64,000 nucleotides of DNA from Elephas maximus indicus. Taxonomy: Eukaryota; Chordata; Mammalia; Proboscidea; Elephantidae. Of the stretch, positions 35,066-46,397 are shown piece after piece. Both the position numbers and the translations under genes were made by a program. Positions within the stretch are counted from its first letter, which is position 1. Each line of letters starts with the position of its first letter. Where the stretch lies: assembly GCF_024166365.1 (NCBI RefSeq), contig NC_064839.1:16974878-17038877 (forward strand), given 5' to 3'. The notes beneath the pieces are model-generated. The model ran no database searches. It saw nothing but the letters and a program-made list of their open reading frames with translations, and was not told the origin of the DNA.

Positions 35066-35734
35066 TTGACAATTCTATTGGCATTTTAAAAATTTCAGAT
35101 CTGAATGATTTTCCTCTGGAGACAGAGATATCCAGAACGTTACACAGTGCATTAAAATGAGGAGGCATTGGTTTTGAGTCACTACATCTCTCTCTTGCTT
35201 AAAACCCTTTCAAGATAACTTATTGCTATTTAGTCCCCATTTCCCGGGTTTGGGAACTTACAAAGGGGTAAGATCTAGGCTTAGGGAAGGAGAGGCTCAA
35301 GACTCAGCCCTCCCCTCCATGCCTGTCCCTTTTTCTTTCTGAGGCCAGCTCCATTCTCTTAGGGTCCAACCTGCCAACCTCAGATAATGCATTGCGACCA
35401 GGCCCTCCTTCCCTTGCACCCTCCCTGGAGAGACCCAACGCGATGGATGGAGGAGCATTGGCTCTTGGCCCTGCTCCGCACGCCCTACTTAAGTGAACGG
35501 CATCCAAGAACAGAGGGCAGCAGACGGTGCGGGCCCATATTGCTTTACATCACATGGGAGCTCTGTCACCTTGCTCCTCAGCTGCAAATGCTGTTGGGAA
35601 GGTCAGCTGTGGCTGTGCTGCCCAGTGAATTCTTGCCTGAAGAAAGTGGGCACCATGGAAGGTTTTATGCAGGGGGAGGAGCACAGCCCCTCCTGAGTAT
35701 GATCTCACTTGTGGCAGGTCATAGAGATAATGAT
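35066..35734. other. Unique intergenic sequence
   Basis: No gene or repeat recognised. Open frames of up to 129 codons on both strands lack any supporting feature. Confidence 0.4.
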
Positions 35735-35900
35735 AAGTATAACAACACATCATTAATGATAGCTAACATTTACTGAAAGTCCACTCTGAGCAGGTGTTGC
35801 ATAGCATTTTACAGATGAAGGAACTGAGGATAAGTAGCTAGCCAAGGTCGCACAGCTGGCAGGAGAGGAAGTCAGAGCCTCCTGGTTTAGCCTAGACTCT
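35735..35900 (-). mobile_element. MIR
   Basis: Antisense MIR phrases: TTTACAGATGAAGGAACTGAGGAT, GCCAAGGTCGCACAGCTGGC and GTCAGAGCCTCCTGG. Confidence 0.78.
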
Positions 35901-36319
35901 CTCTCCAATTGTTTCCAAATGTTATACTCCTTTCCTAGCAGTAACCCTTTGAGGCTGGTGCCACAACCCCCATCTACAGATGAGAAAACCAAGGTAAGAT
36001 GGTGAAGCCAGGAAACACTAAAGATCTGCCCAGTCTTTGCTTCTCTCAGACACAGGCAAGGCAGAAAGTCTGGGCAAAGGAGGAGTTCCATTTCTTCACC
36101 AGAAACCAGACTTGCGTTGGGAAGAGGGCTCTCAGGGGAAGCCTCAGCCTTGATGTTCCTGGGCTGGGCCTGTATGTGTATCTGGAGGAACACTTTCTTA
36201 GTTTGTTCTACTGCAGGGCCAGCTTGTACAGTTGTGCAAATTACGTACTGCACAATTTTAGGAGTTCCGCAGTGTAAACCTGGGTGACCCATCTTGCAGC
36301 CCATGGAACAGTGTGGAGC

Positions 36320-36490
36320 AGTGACCAAGCATTAGGTCTGGTCTGGCAGCCAGTGGGGGGTTTGAATCTAGTCTCTGCTACTTTGTTGAGAGGCTCCGTT
36401 ATATTTCCTCACCTATAAGTGGGGATGATAATCATGTAAGGATTACATGAGGTCATAAATCACGCACAGCCTGTAGCATAGAGCCTTGCA
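36320..36490 (+). mobile_element. MIR
   Basis: Sense MIR phrases: GGTTTGAATCTAGTCTCTGC, TTTCCTCACCTATAAGTGGGG and AAGGATTACATGAGGTCATAAA. Confidence 0.72.
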
Positions 36491-36683
36491 CTAGGGGGCC
36501 CTCAGTACAGTGTAGCTTCTAGCTCTTCCGTCTCCCCGCCTAGACAGTGAGCTCCCTGAGGGCAGGCAGGGTCCCGTCTGATTCATTTCTGCAACCCCGT
36601 GGCTAGCCCTGTCCTGGTACGTGGGAGGCACACGGCACTCATTTCCCCAAGGACTGGAGAATAACACCAGAATTTGGGGACAG

Positions 36684-37137
36684 CCCTGGTGATGAAGTGG
36701 TTAAGTGCTCAGCCGCTAATTGAAAGGTTGACAGCTTGAACCACGGGCATAGTGAGGGTAATGAGCGCCCAGGGGCAATCTCTAAGTCCCACAGCCCCCC
36801 TCAATTTCAAGATGCATAGACCTTGATAGTGGTGATGAATCAGCAGGAACGCCTCTTCCCCTCTTGTCCGCCTGCTTCAGCCAGGCACCTTTCATTTTTG
36901 TGGCCCCTCGGAATGTCATTCTGTACCTCGTCTGGGACCCTCTTGGACTCGTCTCAAGGGCACATCCCCCCCTCTGCCCACCCCCCACACCTCTGGTTGA
37001 ACCCACCAACTGCTCTGTGGAAGAAAGATGAGGCAGTCTGCTTTGGTAAAGATTACAGCCTAGGAAACCCTATGGGACAGTTCTACTCCATCCCATAGGG
37101 TAACCATGAGTTGGAATTGACTTGACGGCAGTGAGTT
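36684..37137 (+). mobile_element. AfroSINE split by ~255 bp of other sequence
   Basis: The head (36684-36740) runs from AGCCCTGGTGATGAAGTGG to TTGACAGCTTGAACCA. The body and tail (about 36998-37137) resume at GGTTGAACCCACCAACTGCTC and end GACGGCAGTGAGTTTTTTATGG. The inserted segment is flanked by TTGAACC on both sides. It has no poly-A and I do not recognise it. Confidence 0.75.
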
Positions 37138-37145
37138 TTTTATGG

Positions 37146-38977
37146 GGGCAGCAGGCACCAGTCACCACCCTCCTCTTCCTTTTTGGAGACAGCCCGGTGC
37201 CTGGTTCCGAGTTCTTGCCTTCCACCCCCTCCCCTGCCTCCCAACTACATTTCTCTGGGGTGAGTTTACCCAAGCAGAGGGCAAAGCTGGTGCCCATGGG
37301 CTGGATTCCAGTCCAGACACATGCTTCATCGGACCTGCATCATGACTTAAAATTATATCCACTTAGTTGCCAATATTTTAAAAATTGAAGGTTTTAGTTA
37401 GAAACCTGGACTTAGAGGTCCTCTTTAAAAATCGAAAGAACCAGCGGCTCCAGGCCTGTGACTGATGACTGGCATTGAGCCACGACTGTCCCTCTGCTAT
37501 CAGTTTACCACCGAGTCCCTTCCTTAGGTTCCCTGCCCTTCTCCTGGTGAACCTGTGACCCCCTGGCTCCACGGAGTTCCTGGGCCATTTCCCTAAGCTC
37601 TCAAGTCCCAGATAGGCAAACCATGCCTATGCACCTCAGTGTCTTCATCTGTGTAATGGGTGTGTCTCAACAGAAAGAATATGTGGGGCTGCCCTCCAAA
37701 CGTGTCAGCAAACGTGCTGAGGCTCAAAACCAAGCCTCCCGGTCCTGAGCCTGCTCACTTGTGATTTCTCTTCCTGCTTCCACCGAGCCAGCAAGGCAGC
37801 TGCATTGTTTTGGGATGCAAACATACACACGTTATTAGAATCCCAGATCAAAGGCGGCGTCCCACAGCCTGCCTCTCAACAGTCCCTTTGTGAAGATGGA
37901 AGCCTGCGAGAGAGTTAGAACCCAGGCAGAGAGGGAGGGGCTAGGAACGGGGCTCAGCAAAAGACACTTGTCACCCAGAGATGTCCAGAGAGGATGATGT
38001 TAAAAGCGGCGCCAGGTGGAGGCTGTACCCTGCCCACTGCTAGAACGCGCAAACGGAACATTCTCAGTTCCACAGGGAAGAAAACACTCGTCCCTCAAGG
38101 TGTCTGAGGAAAGGGACAACTGTGGCTGGGGGTGGCTTCACAAGCCGTCCTCGGTGGGGGTGGGCGTGATGGGGGCAAAATTTGCTTGGAGCCATAAGGT
38201 GGTACAGAGTCAGAAGAAACGGAATGATGGCAGAGGGGCCAGGGGGAGGCCATGAGACGTCGTTTAGACAGCGTCAGCTTCTCTGGCCAGATGGTGACCA
38301 GGCACATTTGTGCACCCGCTCCTTTCTATGGCCAAACTTTCCAAAGCCCCCATCATGTGCCAGGCACAGTGCGGTGTGAGGGGACCCGGAGATGACAAAC
38401 TCAGGGTCAGGCCAAGTGGAGGGCGTGGTGCTTTGCGGTGACCACCTCATCAGAGAGAGGCGACGCTCCCAGGGCCGAGGCGCCAGCAAGCGCTGCACGG
38501 AGCCTCCGTATCACACACATTATCTACTTTCCCTCTGGAGCTGGTTTGAACAAAGAAGAGCTTTGAGAGTTCAGATGTGGAGCTAGGAATCCTACCTGCT
38601 GTGTTGGGCAGGCAGGGATGGTGAACAGGTATCAGGAAGGATTTACTGAGGAGGAGGTCCCCCAGGAGGGGAAGCCAGGAGGGCTGAATGGAGGTGCAGA
38701 GGCCAGCTGGGGTGCTGCGACGTGGAGGGGACAGGCAGAATTGGTGGGTGTGGGCCCAGGAGAAGACTTGCTGACTTCTCAGCTGGTAGGGCCCCTGGGC
38801 TCTGTCCTTGGCTACGCTCACTCCCTTGGGAACTCACCCAGACTTGGAGCTTTAATTCTATCTACACGTCACAACACCCAGGTGTGTTTCTCTAGCCTGG
38901 AACTGGCTTCTGAACTCTAGACTCAGAGATCCAACTGCTGGCTCCATCTCGCTGCTCCGATATTCAACTTTGTTGTT
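37146..38977. other. Long repeat-poor intergenic block
   Basis: About 1.8 kb with no interspersed repeat recognised, relatively GC-rich. It contains the TCF-type module described at 37803-37859. Open frames on both strands are short and overlapping, with no gene evidence. A lack of repeats over this distance can indicate constraint. Confidence 0.4.
37803..37859 (+). promoter_or_regulatory. Candidate enhancer core: SOX-, POU- and TCF-type words
   Basis: CATTGTT (37803-37809, SOX-type), ATGCAAA (37815-37821, POU/octamer half) and AGATCAAAGGCGGCG (37845-37859, TCF/LEF consensus plus a GC-rich extension) occur within 57 bases, about 10.5 kb upstream of the NKD1 start codon. The TCF word matches the published TCF7L2 preference. 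The regulatory function is inference. Confidence 0.35.
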
Positions 38978-39165
38978 ACTGTCAGCTGGTGTCAAGTCGG
39001 TTCTGACTCATGGTGACCCCTCATACAACAGAATGAAACGTTGCCCGGTGCTGTGCCAACTTGAATCCACTGCTGTGGCCGCTGTTTATTTTGAGAACCT
39101 TCCAACCTAGGGGACTTGTCTTCCAGGACTATGTTGGGCGGTATTTACTGTGATCCAGAGATCAC
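38978..39165 (-). mobile_element. RTE-derived composite element, truncated
   Basis: TTGTTGTTACTGTCAGCTGGTG, AACAGAATGAAACGTTGCCCGG and GGGGACTTGTCTTCCAGGACT match the tail-side half of the family; the other half is missing. Confidence 0.78.
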
Positions 39166-39189
39166 ACAGCATAGATCAACACAGCAGTC

Positions 39190-39710
39190 CCGTCACTCCT
39201 TCTCTCCTTAAGGGCTCTTGTCTCCCACATGTAAAGCTAAAGCCCTTCCCGAGGCCTACAAGGCTCTCAGGATCTGGTCCTGCCACCCTCCAGCCTTCTG
39301 TCTTCGCTACCCCCACCCTCTGTGCTTCAGTGCCACTGGTCTCTGTGCTGTCCCCAAAACACTCAGGGCATGTCCCTACCTCAGGCCTTTGCACTTGCTC
39401 TTCCTGCTGCCTGGCTGGACCGTCTGCCCCCCATATCCTCAGGCCCCCTTCCTCATTTTCAAGTCTTTGCTCAAACATCACCCTCTCTATCTAACATTGC
39501 AACCTCCACCCCTGGCATTTCTTCTCCTTCTTTCCCACTTTCTTTTTTTTTCCCCACAGACACACCTTATGTTTAATTGATCCTTTTGTTTGTTATCTGT
39601 CTCCTCAGCTAGAATGTAAGCTTCGTGAGGGCAGGGATTTTTGTCTGGCTTGGTGACATAAAAGCCTGGCACAAATTAGGCCCTCAACAGATATTTGTTG
39701 AATGACTTAA
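39190..39710 (+). mobile_element. L2 LINE 3' end
   Basis: It contains TTTGCACTTGCTCTTCCTGC, then TAGAATGTAAGCTTCGTGAGGGCAG and ends ACAGATATTTGTTGAATGA. This is the well-known 3' layout of the ancient mammalian L2. Confidence 0.85.
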
Positions 39711-39849
39711 TTTGTAAAAGAGACATCTTTATTTCTCCTTTCCCCCCTTCCTGACTTCTGTCCTTCCTTCTCCTCCCCAGTGCTGCTACTTATTAGATGT
39801 AGAGGCAGGTTACTTAACCGTAGTAGCGGCTGATATGCTTAACTTTCTA

Positions 39850-40000
39850 GAGCCTGGCTCCCCGAAATGTGGTCCATGGACCAGTAGCACCGTCTGGGAG
39901 CTTGATAGAAATGCAGTCTCAAGCCCCACCCAGACTGCATTGTAACAAGATTTCCCTGGGATTCCTGGGCACGTTAAATTCCGAGGAGCCCTAGTCTAGG
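39850..40000 (+). mobile_element. MER5A-like hAT-Charlie fossil
   Basis: GAAATGTGGTCCATGGACCAG, GGGAGCTTGATAGAAATGCAG and the GGCACGTTAAATTCCGAG end follow the MER5A pattern. Confidence 0.75.
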
Positions 40001-40636
40001 CTATTTGAACTCAGCCCAAGAAAGGAGGCCCAGGGGTCTCCTAGGGACACAAGGTGAGAATATACAGGCAGAAGAACAAGGATAGGAGCTGGGGAACGGG
40101 CAGTATTTGGAACTTAGCCTGTCTGTGTGTGTGTGTCTCCACACGGGTTACTCTGTCTGTTTCTTTGACTGACTGCTCCTATCCCCGCTTTTTTCTGCCT
40201 GTTCATCAGTCTACATGGGCCTCAAACAGCTACTCCAGTCCCTGAGTCTACGGAACCCTCCAGCTTCAGAGACCACTACCAAGTGAAACCCAGGCCTTGG
40301 GTGTCTCTCTTTGCTCATTTTCTGCACAGAGATCTTGATTGCTCAGACTCCTGGATCAGGCATCCAGCCAGCTGTGGCCAGGGAGTGAAGGGGTTATGCG
40401 GTGCCTACATGGTAGCCGGGGCCACCCTGAAGCTGTGCTCTGTGGGATGGGAGGAGAGGCTAAGCTGGAAGGGAAGGCAGGTGAGGAAAGCAACCAGTAG
40501 CTCGGCTATAGTGACTGCCTTTCCTTCATACCTCAAGCTGCGGCCTTAAAAAGTCCCATGTACCGACACAGTGCTTCAAGCAAAATACGTGTCCAATTGT
40601 CAGAGGACTGGGGATGGGCAAACACATGCTAAAACC
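40001..40636. other. Unique intergenic sequence
   Basis: No gene or repeat recognised beyond a short TG run near 40122-40135. Confidence 0.4.
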
Positions 40637-40840
40637 AGAAAACCAGACCTGTTGCTGTTGAGCTGATTCCGACTCATGGCAACCCCACGTGTGCAGAGTA
40701 GAACTGTACTCCACAGGGTTTTCATGGCAATGACCTTTTGGAAACTGATTGCCAGGCCTTTTTTCTGAAGTGCCTCTGGGTAGTTTCAAACTGCCAAACT
40801 TTTGGTTAGTAGCCAAGCACTTAGCTGTTTGTGCCACTCC
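40637..40840 (-). mobile_element. AfroSINE, longer variant
   Basis: ACCTGTTGCTGTTGAGCTGATTC to TTTGTGCCACTCC, with CACAGGGTTTTCATGGCAATGACC in the middle. Confidence 0.92.
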
Positions 40841-40958
40841 AAATACATGCTAAAACACATGAAATGCACACCACAGACACAGGGAGCCTTCCCACACTGG
40901 CCCTGCCCTCATGGAGCTTCCCCCCCTGCCATACTCTTGGTCTAAAAACAACAGAAAA

Positions 40959-41117
40959 AGCAAACCTGTTGCCGTCAAGTCAATTCCAACTGATAGTGAC
41001 CCTATAGGACAGAGCAGAACTGCCCCATAGAGTTTCCAGGGAGTGCCTGGTGGATTCGAACAGCCAATATTTTGGTTAGCAGCCATAGCACTTAACCACT
41101 ATGCCACCAGTGTTTCC
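40959..41117 (-). mobile_element. AfroSINE
   Basis: AACCTGTTGCCGTCAAGTCAATTC to ATGCCACCAGTGTTTCC. Confidence 0.94.
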
Positions 41118-41797
41118 ACTCTTGGTCTAGGTCCCTGAATTTCATCCTTGGAATCTCAGATTGGGAGGAATCTTAGAAAAGACTTCCTTGGTCCAGTGAG
41201 TTTGAGAAACCCTGTTTACAACGGCCTCCTTTTAGAGAATCACAAGCTCAGCAGCTCACTAAAGCCTCAAACAAGTCCTGTAGAGAAGCCATCTGTCTCC
41301 CTTTGGTTAAGTTAGGGTTGCCCAAAGTTTCCCATGGATTTGTTCCTTTCACACAAATAGTACCGTATCACAAAACCAGTGTCCAGTGGAACCCACTTTG
41401 GGAAATGTTTATCTGGTCCAAGCCTTCCTTGGATTTTTTAGATGGGGAAGCTGGGTGCAGTAATTAGAATTAAATTGACTGCATGTAACTGAGAGACAAA
41501 GGCTTAAACGACAGGAGTTACTTTCTGTCTTTTGTAAAAGAAGTCCAGAAGTAGACAAAGACTGGTACTGTGACTGTAAGGACTTCTCCGATGAGCCCAG
41601 GACAGAGCAGGGAGGCGGGGTCAGGGAGAAGATCAAGGCTTTGCTGAGGAGGAGCTCGCGTGGGTCTGGGGGTCACGGTGAGGCTGGACTAGCTTTCTCC
41701 CTCCTCCAGCCTTCCCTGGGAAGCCTGCTCTCTGAACTTGCTTAGATACCCTACACCTGGGAAGAATCGTCGGCACAAAAATTCAATTCAGTTCATC
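41118..41797. other. Unique intergenic sequence
   Basis: No gene recognised. GTGAGTTTGAGAAACCCTG near 41197 may be a scrap of an old hAT element. Confidence 0.35.
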
Positions 41798-42480
41798 ATA
41801 AAGAAAACAAAAATCCTCACAACTGGACCAATGAGCAACATCATGATAAATAGAGAAAAGATTGAAGTTGTCAAGGATTTCATTTTACTTGGATCCACAA
41901 TCAACGGTCATGGAAGCAGCAGTCAAGAAGTCAAAAGACGCATTACATTGGACAAATCTGCTGCAAAGGACCTCTTCAAAGTGTTGAAGAGCAAAGATGT
42001 CACCTTGAAGACTAAGGTGCGCCTGACCCAAGCCATGGTATTTTCAATCACATAATATGCATGTGAAAGCTGGACAACGAATAAGGAAGACTGAAGAAGA
42101 GTTGACGCCTTTGAATTGTGGTGTTGGCGAAGAATATTGAATGTACCATGGACTGCCCAAAGGACGAACAAATCTGTCATAGAAGAGGTACAACCAGAAT
42201 GCTTCTTAGAAGCAAGGATGGTGAGACTGCATCTTACATACTTTGGACACGTTGTCAGGAGGGATCAATCCCTGCAGAAGGACATCATGCTTGGCAGAGT
42301 ACAGGGTCAGTGGAAAAGAGGAAGACCCTCAATAAGGTGGATTGACACAGTGGCTACAACAATGAGTTCAAGCATAGCAATGATTGTAAGGATGGTGCAG
42401 GACCAGGCAGTGTTTCGTTCTGCTGTGCACAGGGTCGCTATGAGTCAGAACCGACTCGACGGCACCTAACAACAACAACA
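41798..42480 (+). mobile_element. RTE LINE 3' part with tail
   Basis: It starts CATAAAGAAAACAAAAATCC, just after the RT catalytic region, and ends CGGCACCTAACAACAACAACAACA. The C-terminal coding segment stays largely open: SAAKDLFKVLKSKDVTLKTK before 42050 and WCWRRILNVPWTAQRTNKSV after 42116. A stop at the ACA-TAA-TAT position near 42052 breaks it. It is among the least diverged RTE copies here. Confidence 0.92.
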
Positions 42481-42482
42481 AC

Positions 42483-43032
42483 ATCACTTAGAGATGACTC
42501 AACTGTTGTCTTCTGGCTTCTCTTTCCTTTCCTATCCAATAGAGTGGCTGGGGACCCCATCCCTCGTTCTGTGGGTAGCCCAGCCCCCACCCCTCATCTG
42601 CAAGGGCTGATGCTCGGGGCCTGGCTTTTCTCCTGCTCCCTCTCGCTCCCGTCCTTCCTTCCTGCTGGAGATCTCCGCCTGGCAGAATGCCTGTGGCCTG
42701 TGTTGAGCTGCTTTGCTGATTCCTTCATTCTGTCCTTCGACACTGACCCCGGGATGGGGTTAGGCTTTGGCTGAGGGTCCGGGGTGGTGCGATGATGTTT
42801 AGCATAGAGAGAGAAATGGATGGCAACCACCAATTTCGTATTCGATCTCACTGTCCTGAAAATTAATGGGCTGCTCCCCATCTTACTAAATGAGTCACTT
42901 CTTAGGCCCTTGTCTACCCCGTCCTCTCTCTTACTGTTTCCCTTGAGACCCTGCTCTTCCCGTCCCTGTTAATTTCTCATGCAGAGCAATTTCACTCTCT
43001 CGTCCTTACCCAACCCAGCTCCTAGGCCACTT
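42483..43032. other. Unique intergenic sequence
   Basis: No gene or repeat recognised. Confidence 0.4.
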
Positions 43033-43234
43033 ACCGCTACCAGGGGCTGTGGAGTTGACTCTGACTCATGGCGACCCAATATATGTTAGAGTAGAACTGA
43101 GCTCCATAGGGTTGTCAATGGCTGGTTTTTTGAAAGTAGATCGCAAGGCCTTTCTTCCGAGGCACCTTGGGGGGGACTTGAATCTTCAACCTTTTGCTTA
43201 GCAGCCAAATGTGTTTGCACCAGCCAGGGACTTC
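43033..43234 (-). mobile_element. AfroSINE, longer variant
   Basis: ACCAGGGGCTGTGGAGTTGACTC to CACCAGCCAGGGACTTCC, with AGTAGATCGCAAGGCCTTTC inside. Confidence 0.9.
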
Positions 43235-43545
43235 CCTAGACCATTCAGCAGTGCCCAAACTCTCCAGGTAACAATGAAATACAACTCTAGAGACCTCCCA
43301 GGATCCATCAGAGACTCTAAAATTAATTTTTTTCTTTACCATAACCCAGATGGTATTCTTGGGAGCCTCTTATTGACCAAAGCACACCCGGGCTGAGTTG
43401 AGGCAAGGTGGGATACTCTCATTCCATATAGAGAGCCTACTATGGGCAGTGCTGGGTTTGGGACTGCATGCAGAGTTGTGTTAGGCAAGACCCCTGGCCT
43501 CAAAGAGTCTAGAAGGGAAATTTAGCTCCACTATTAAGAAAATAG

Positions 43546-43704
43546 GAGCCTTGGCAGCACAGTGGTTAAGAGGTTGGCTGGTAACCAAAAGGTTGGCCGT
43601 TCAAATCTACCAGCTGCTCCTTGGAAACCCTATGGAGCAGTTCTACTCTATCCTATAGGGTCACTATGAGTTGGCATCAACTCAACAGCACCTAACAACA
43701 ATAA
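43546..43704 (+). mobile_element. AfroSINE with RTE-like tail
   Basis: GGAGCCTTGGCAGCACAGTGG to CAGCACCTAACAACAATAAT. The tail has the CTAACAACAA phrase of RTE, which supports RTE machinery as its mobiliser. Confidence 0.94.
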
Positions 43705-43705
43705 T

Positions 43706-43795
43706 TCCTTATTTGGGGGGCCGTCTGGTACATTGCAGGATATTAAGCAGCAACCCTGGCTTCTTCCTGCTAGATGCCTCCAGATATTGTTTTTT
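43706..43795 (-). mobile_element. MER20-like DNA transposon fragment
   Basis: ATTCCTTATTTGGGGGGCCGTC, GTACATTGCAGGATATTAAGC and CTAGATGCCTCCAGATATTG match the same element at 44848-45450. The family name is my best recollection. Confidence 0.6.
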
Positions 43796-43895
43796 TTTTT
43801 TGTTTTTATTTTATTAAAAAATAAGGAAGTGCCAAGTAGAGACGCACACGCACAGAGAGAAAGAGAGAGAGGGAAAGAGAAAGAGAGAAGCCTTG
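43789..43895 (+). repeat. Poly-T and GA-rich low-complexity tract
   Basis: A T-run near 43790-43802 is followed by T/A-rich sequence and, at 43852-43889, an almost pure purine GAGAAAGAGAGAG tract. Confidence 0.85.
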
Positions 43896-44847
43896 GCCAC
43901 TCCGGGTGGCAGAGCTCTTTGGGTTGGAAGGCGAAGATAGGTTTCTTCTAGGGGGTGGCATTTGAAAGGAGCCAGATCAGACGGCTCAACTTGGGGACAA
44001 GCATGGGGGCAGCCAACCAGAGTGATTTTTCTTTAAGTCTCCCAGCTCCACATCTGACAGATTTCACCTAAACCAGCCTTCCTAAATCTCAAGCCCCATG
44101 AAACCAGTTTCTGGTATAATCTCTCTCTCTTATCTCCTCCTTGCCTTCATTTCCCATTCTCATCCCCCAAAGGATGGGAAATCTTCAAAGGGAGAGACGT
44201 GTCACTGCAAGTATACAGCCCAAGAAATGGGCCAGATAAATTATTAAAACACATAGAAAGACAGCGAGTCGTGGGGCGGGAAGCCCATGGAGGCCGAGTA
44301 GCCACCCCAGGTGGAGGGCATGCTGGTGGCTTCTGGGGAGGCCCCTGCTCAGAGGTTTCTCATGCCAGGGCCAGGTGGGGGTCACCATTCCAATAGTGGC
44401 CAAGTCCCAAGCGTCTGCGGGGCTGGGAAGGGCCAGGCCAAAGGTGGAGGGGGCCTTTGTGTCTGGGCTGGACTTTTGGGACTTACTTCCTCCAAAACCC
44501 AAACTGGTAACTGCAGTGTTTTAGTTGTTGCTTTTATCTCTTTTTGAACTGTAAAAAGAAATTCCCAAGGGGAAAAGGGGATGCTTTTTTTCTCACAAAA
44601 GGAGAAAGCAACTACCGGTTTAAGGAAGTAACCAACTTTCTAAGCACTCTGAGAAAGACCTCTCAGGGTGTTGCTTTGATTCAGATGCACCTTGGCACAG
44701 GTGGGGGTGGGGGGAAGAAAGACAAACAGCCCCCCTCAACTGAATTCTATTTCCTCTTGAGGGGATTCTGTGGGAAGGCTCCTGAACCTCCACCTCCCTC
44801 TCCCTCCTGACCCCCATTAGCCTGTTCTTTTCACTTTCCTGCATCTC
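43896..44847. other. Unique intergenic sequence
   Basis: No gene or repeat recognised. A CTTTGAT word (complement ATCAAAG) lies at 44674-44680. Confidence 0.4.
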
Positions 44848-45450
44848 TGGGTTTCTCAGCTTCAGCACTGTTGACGTTTTGGGCTGCCTAATTCCTTGTT
44901 AAGGAGCCCTGGTGGTAAAACAGGAGCCCTGGTGGCACCGTGGTTAAAATGCTTGGCTGCGAACCCTAAGGTTAGTGGTTTGAACCCACCAGCTATTCAG
45001 TGGGAGAAAGATGTGGCAGTTTGCTCCCATGAAGATTACAGCCTTGGAAACACTATGGGGCAGTTCTGCTCTGTCCTATAGGGTCACTATGAGTCAGAAT
45101 CGATTCAATGGCAGTAGGTTTTGTTGGTGGGTTGGTGGTGCAATGGTTAGGTACTGGGCTGCTAATAGAAGGGTCGGTAGTCCAAACCCATTCAGTCTCC
45201 GTTGGAGAAAAGACCTGGAGATCTGCTCCCATAAAGATTCCAACCTAGGAAACCCTATGAGGCAGTTCTACTCTGTCACGTGGGGTCACTATGAGTCAGA
45301 ATCAACTTGATAACACCTGACAACAATTCCTTGTTCAAGGGGCCGGTCTGGTGCATTGTAGAGTATTAAGAAGCAACTCTGGCCTCTGCCCACTAGACGC
45401 TTCCAGATATTGCTAAATGTCCCCTGTGGCAAATCTGCTCTCTAGAGAAC
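44848..45450 (-). mobile_element. MER20-like element interrupted by two AfroSINEs
   Basis: The left arm has TTTCTCAGCTTCAGCACTGTTG and TTTTGGGCTGCCTAATTCC. The right arm has GGCCGGTCTGGTGCATTGTAG and TCCAGATATTGCTAAATGTCCCC. They are the two halves of one old DNA transposon, separated by 44901-45324. Confidence 0.7.
44901..45324 (+). mobile_element. Tandem AfroSINE pair in one target site
   Basis: A short head stub (GGAGCCCTGGTGGTAAAACA, 44903-44922) precedes a full SINE (44923-45125) and a second SINE (to 45324) ending CACCTGACAACAA. The flanks carry a single pair of AATTCCTTGTT direct repeats at 44890-44900 and 45325-45335. The array therefore sits within one target-site duplication. Confidence 0.85.
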
Positions 45451-45618
45451 CACTCTAGCTGGTGCTGCCTTCTAACTTGCCACACTAGCTACCTGTTCAT
45501 TGCATTTGTTGTTTTTGCCTATCTCCCCTCCACTGAGCGTGAGCTCCACAAGAATGGGAATCCTTGTCTCTTTTTTACACTGATGTATTTTAAGCTCCTA
45601 AAACAGGGCCTGTCACCT

Positions 45619-45786
45619 AAACCAAAACCAAGCCTGATGCCGTTGGGTCAATTCCGACTCATAGCGACCCTAGAGGACAGAGTAGAACTGCCCCCATAGA
45701 GTTTCCAAGGAGCGCCTGGTGGATTTGAACTGCCAACCTTTTGGTCAGTAGGCGTAGGTCTTAACCACTATACCACCTGGGTTTCC
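45619..45786 (-). mobile_element. AfroSINE
   Basis: AACCAAAACCAAGCCTGATGCCG to ATACCACCTGGGTTTCC. Confidence 0.94.
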
Positions 45787-46049
45787 ATTTGCAGTCCCAG
45801 CACTCTTCAAATGAAACCACCCTGCTAACACCATTAATTCAACTGCTCATAACATCAGCCTTGATTTCCATCGAAAAGGATGTGTGAAGAAGGAAGTTTG
45901 GAGCATGCAAGTAAAACACTGTTGGATGAAGAGATTTATGTCTCTGGAGGGCATTGCAATCCCGAATTTCTGTTTGGGACCCATAGAAGCTCCAGAGCTG
46001 TCCTGTCCAATACAGTAGGCAGTAGCCACCCAGAGATGCCTCAGAACAC

Positions 46050-46170
46050 AGGCCTGGTGATCTGCCTCCGAAAGGTCACCTCCTTGAAAACCCCATGGAG
46101 CAGTTCTACAGGCACACAGGGCATCAATATGAGTTGTAATCAACTGGACAGCTACTAACAACAACAACAG
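46050..46170 (+). mobile_element. AfroSINE 3' half
   Basis: CTGGTGATCTGCCTCCGAAAGG to CAGCTACTAACAACAACAAC. The head is missing or too diverged to see. Confidence 0.82.
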
Positions 46171-46178
46171 CCACATAC

Positions 46179-46397
46179 GAGGTTCCTTGGTGGTGCAAAT
46201 GGTTTGCTTTTGGCTTCTAACAGAAAGGTTGGTGGTTTGAGTCCACCCAGTGGTGCTGTGGAAGAATGACCTGGCAATTTACTTCTGTAAGGTTACAGCT
46301 ATTGAGAACCTTATGGTACGAAGTTCTACCCGGGAACATGTGGGGTGGTCATGAGTTGGAATTGACTGGACCTCCATGGGTTTGGTTCTGGTTTTTC
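46179..46397 (+). mobile_element. AfroSINE, diverged
   Basis: GGTTCCTTGGTGGTGCAAATGG to CCATGGGTTTGGTTCTGGTTTT. It lies only ~10 bases after the previous SINE tail. Confidence 0.9.
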
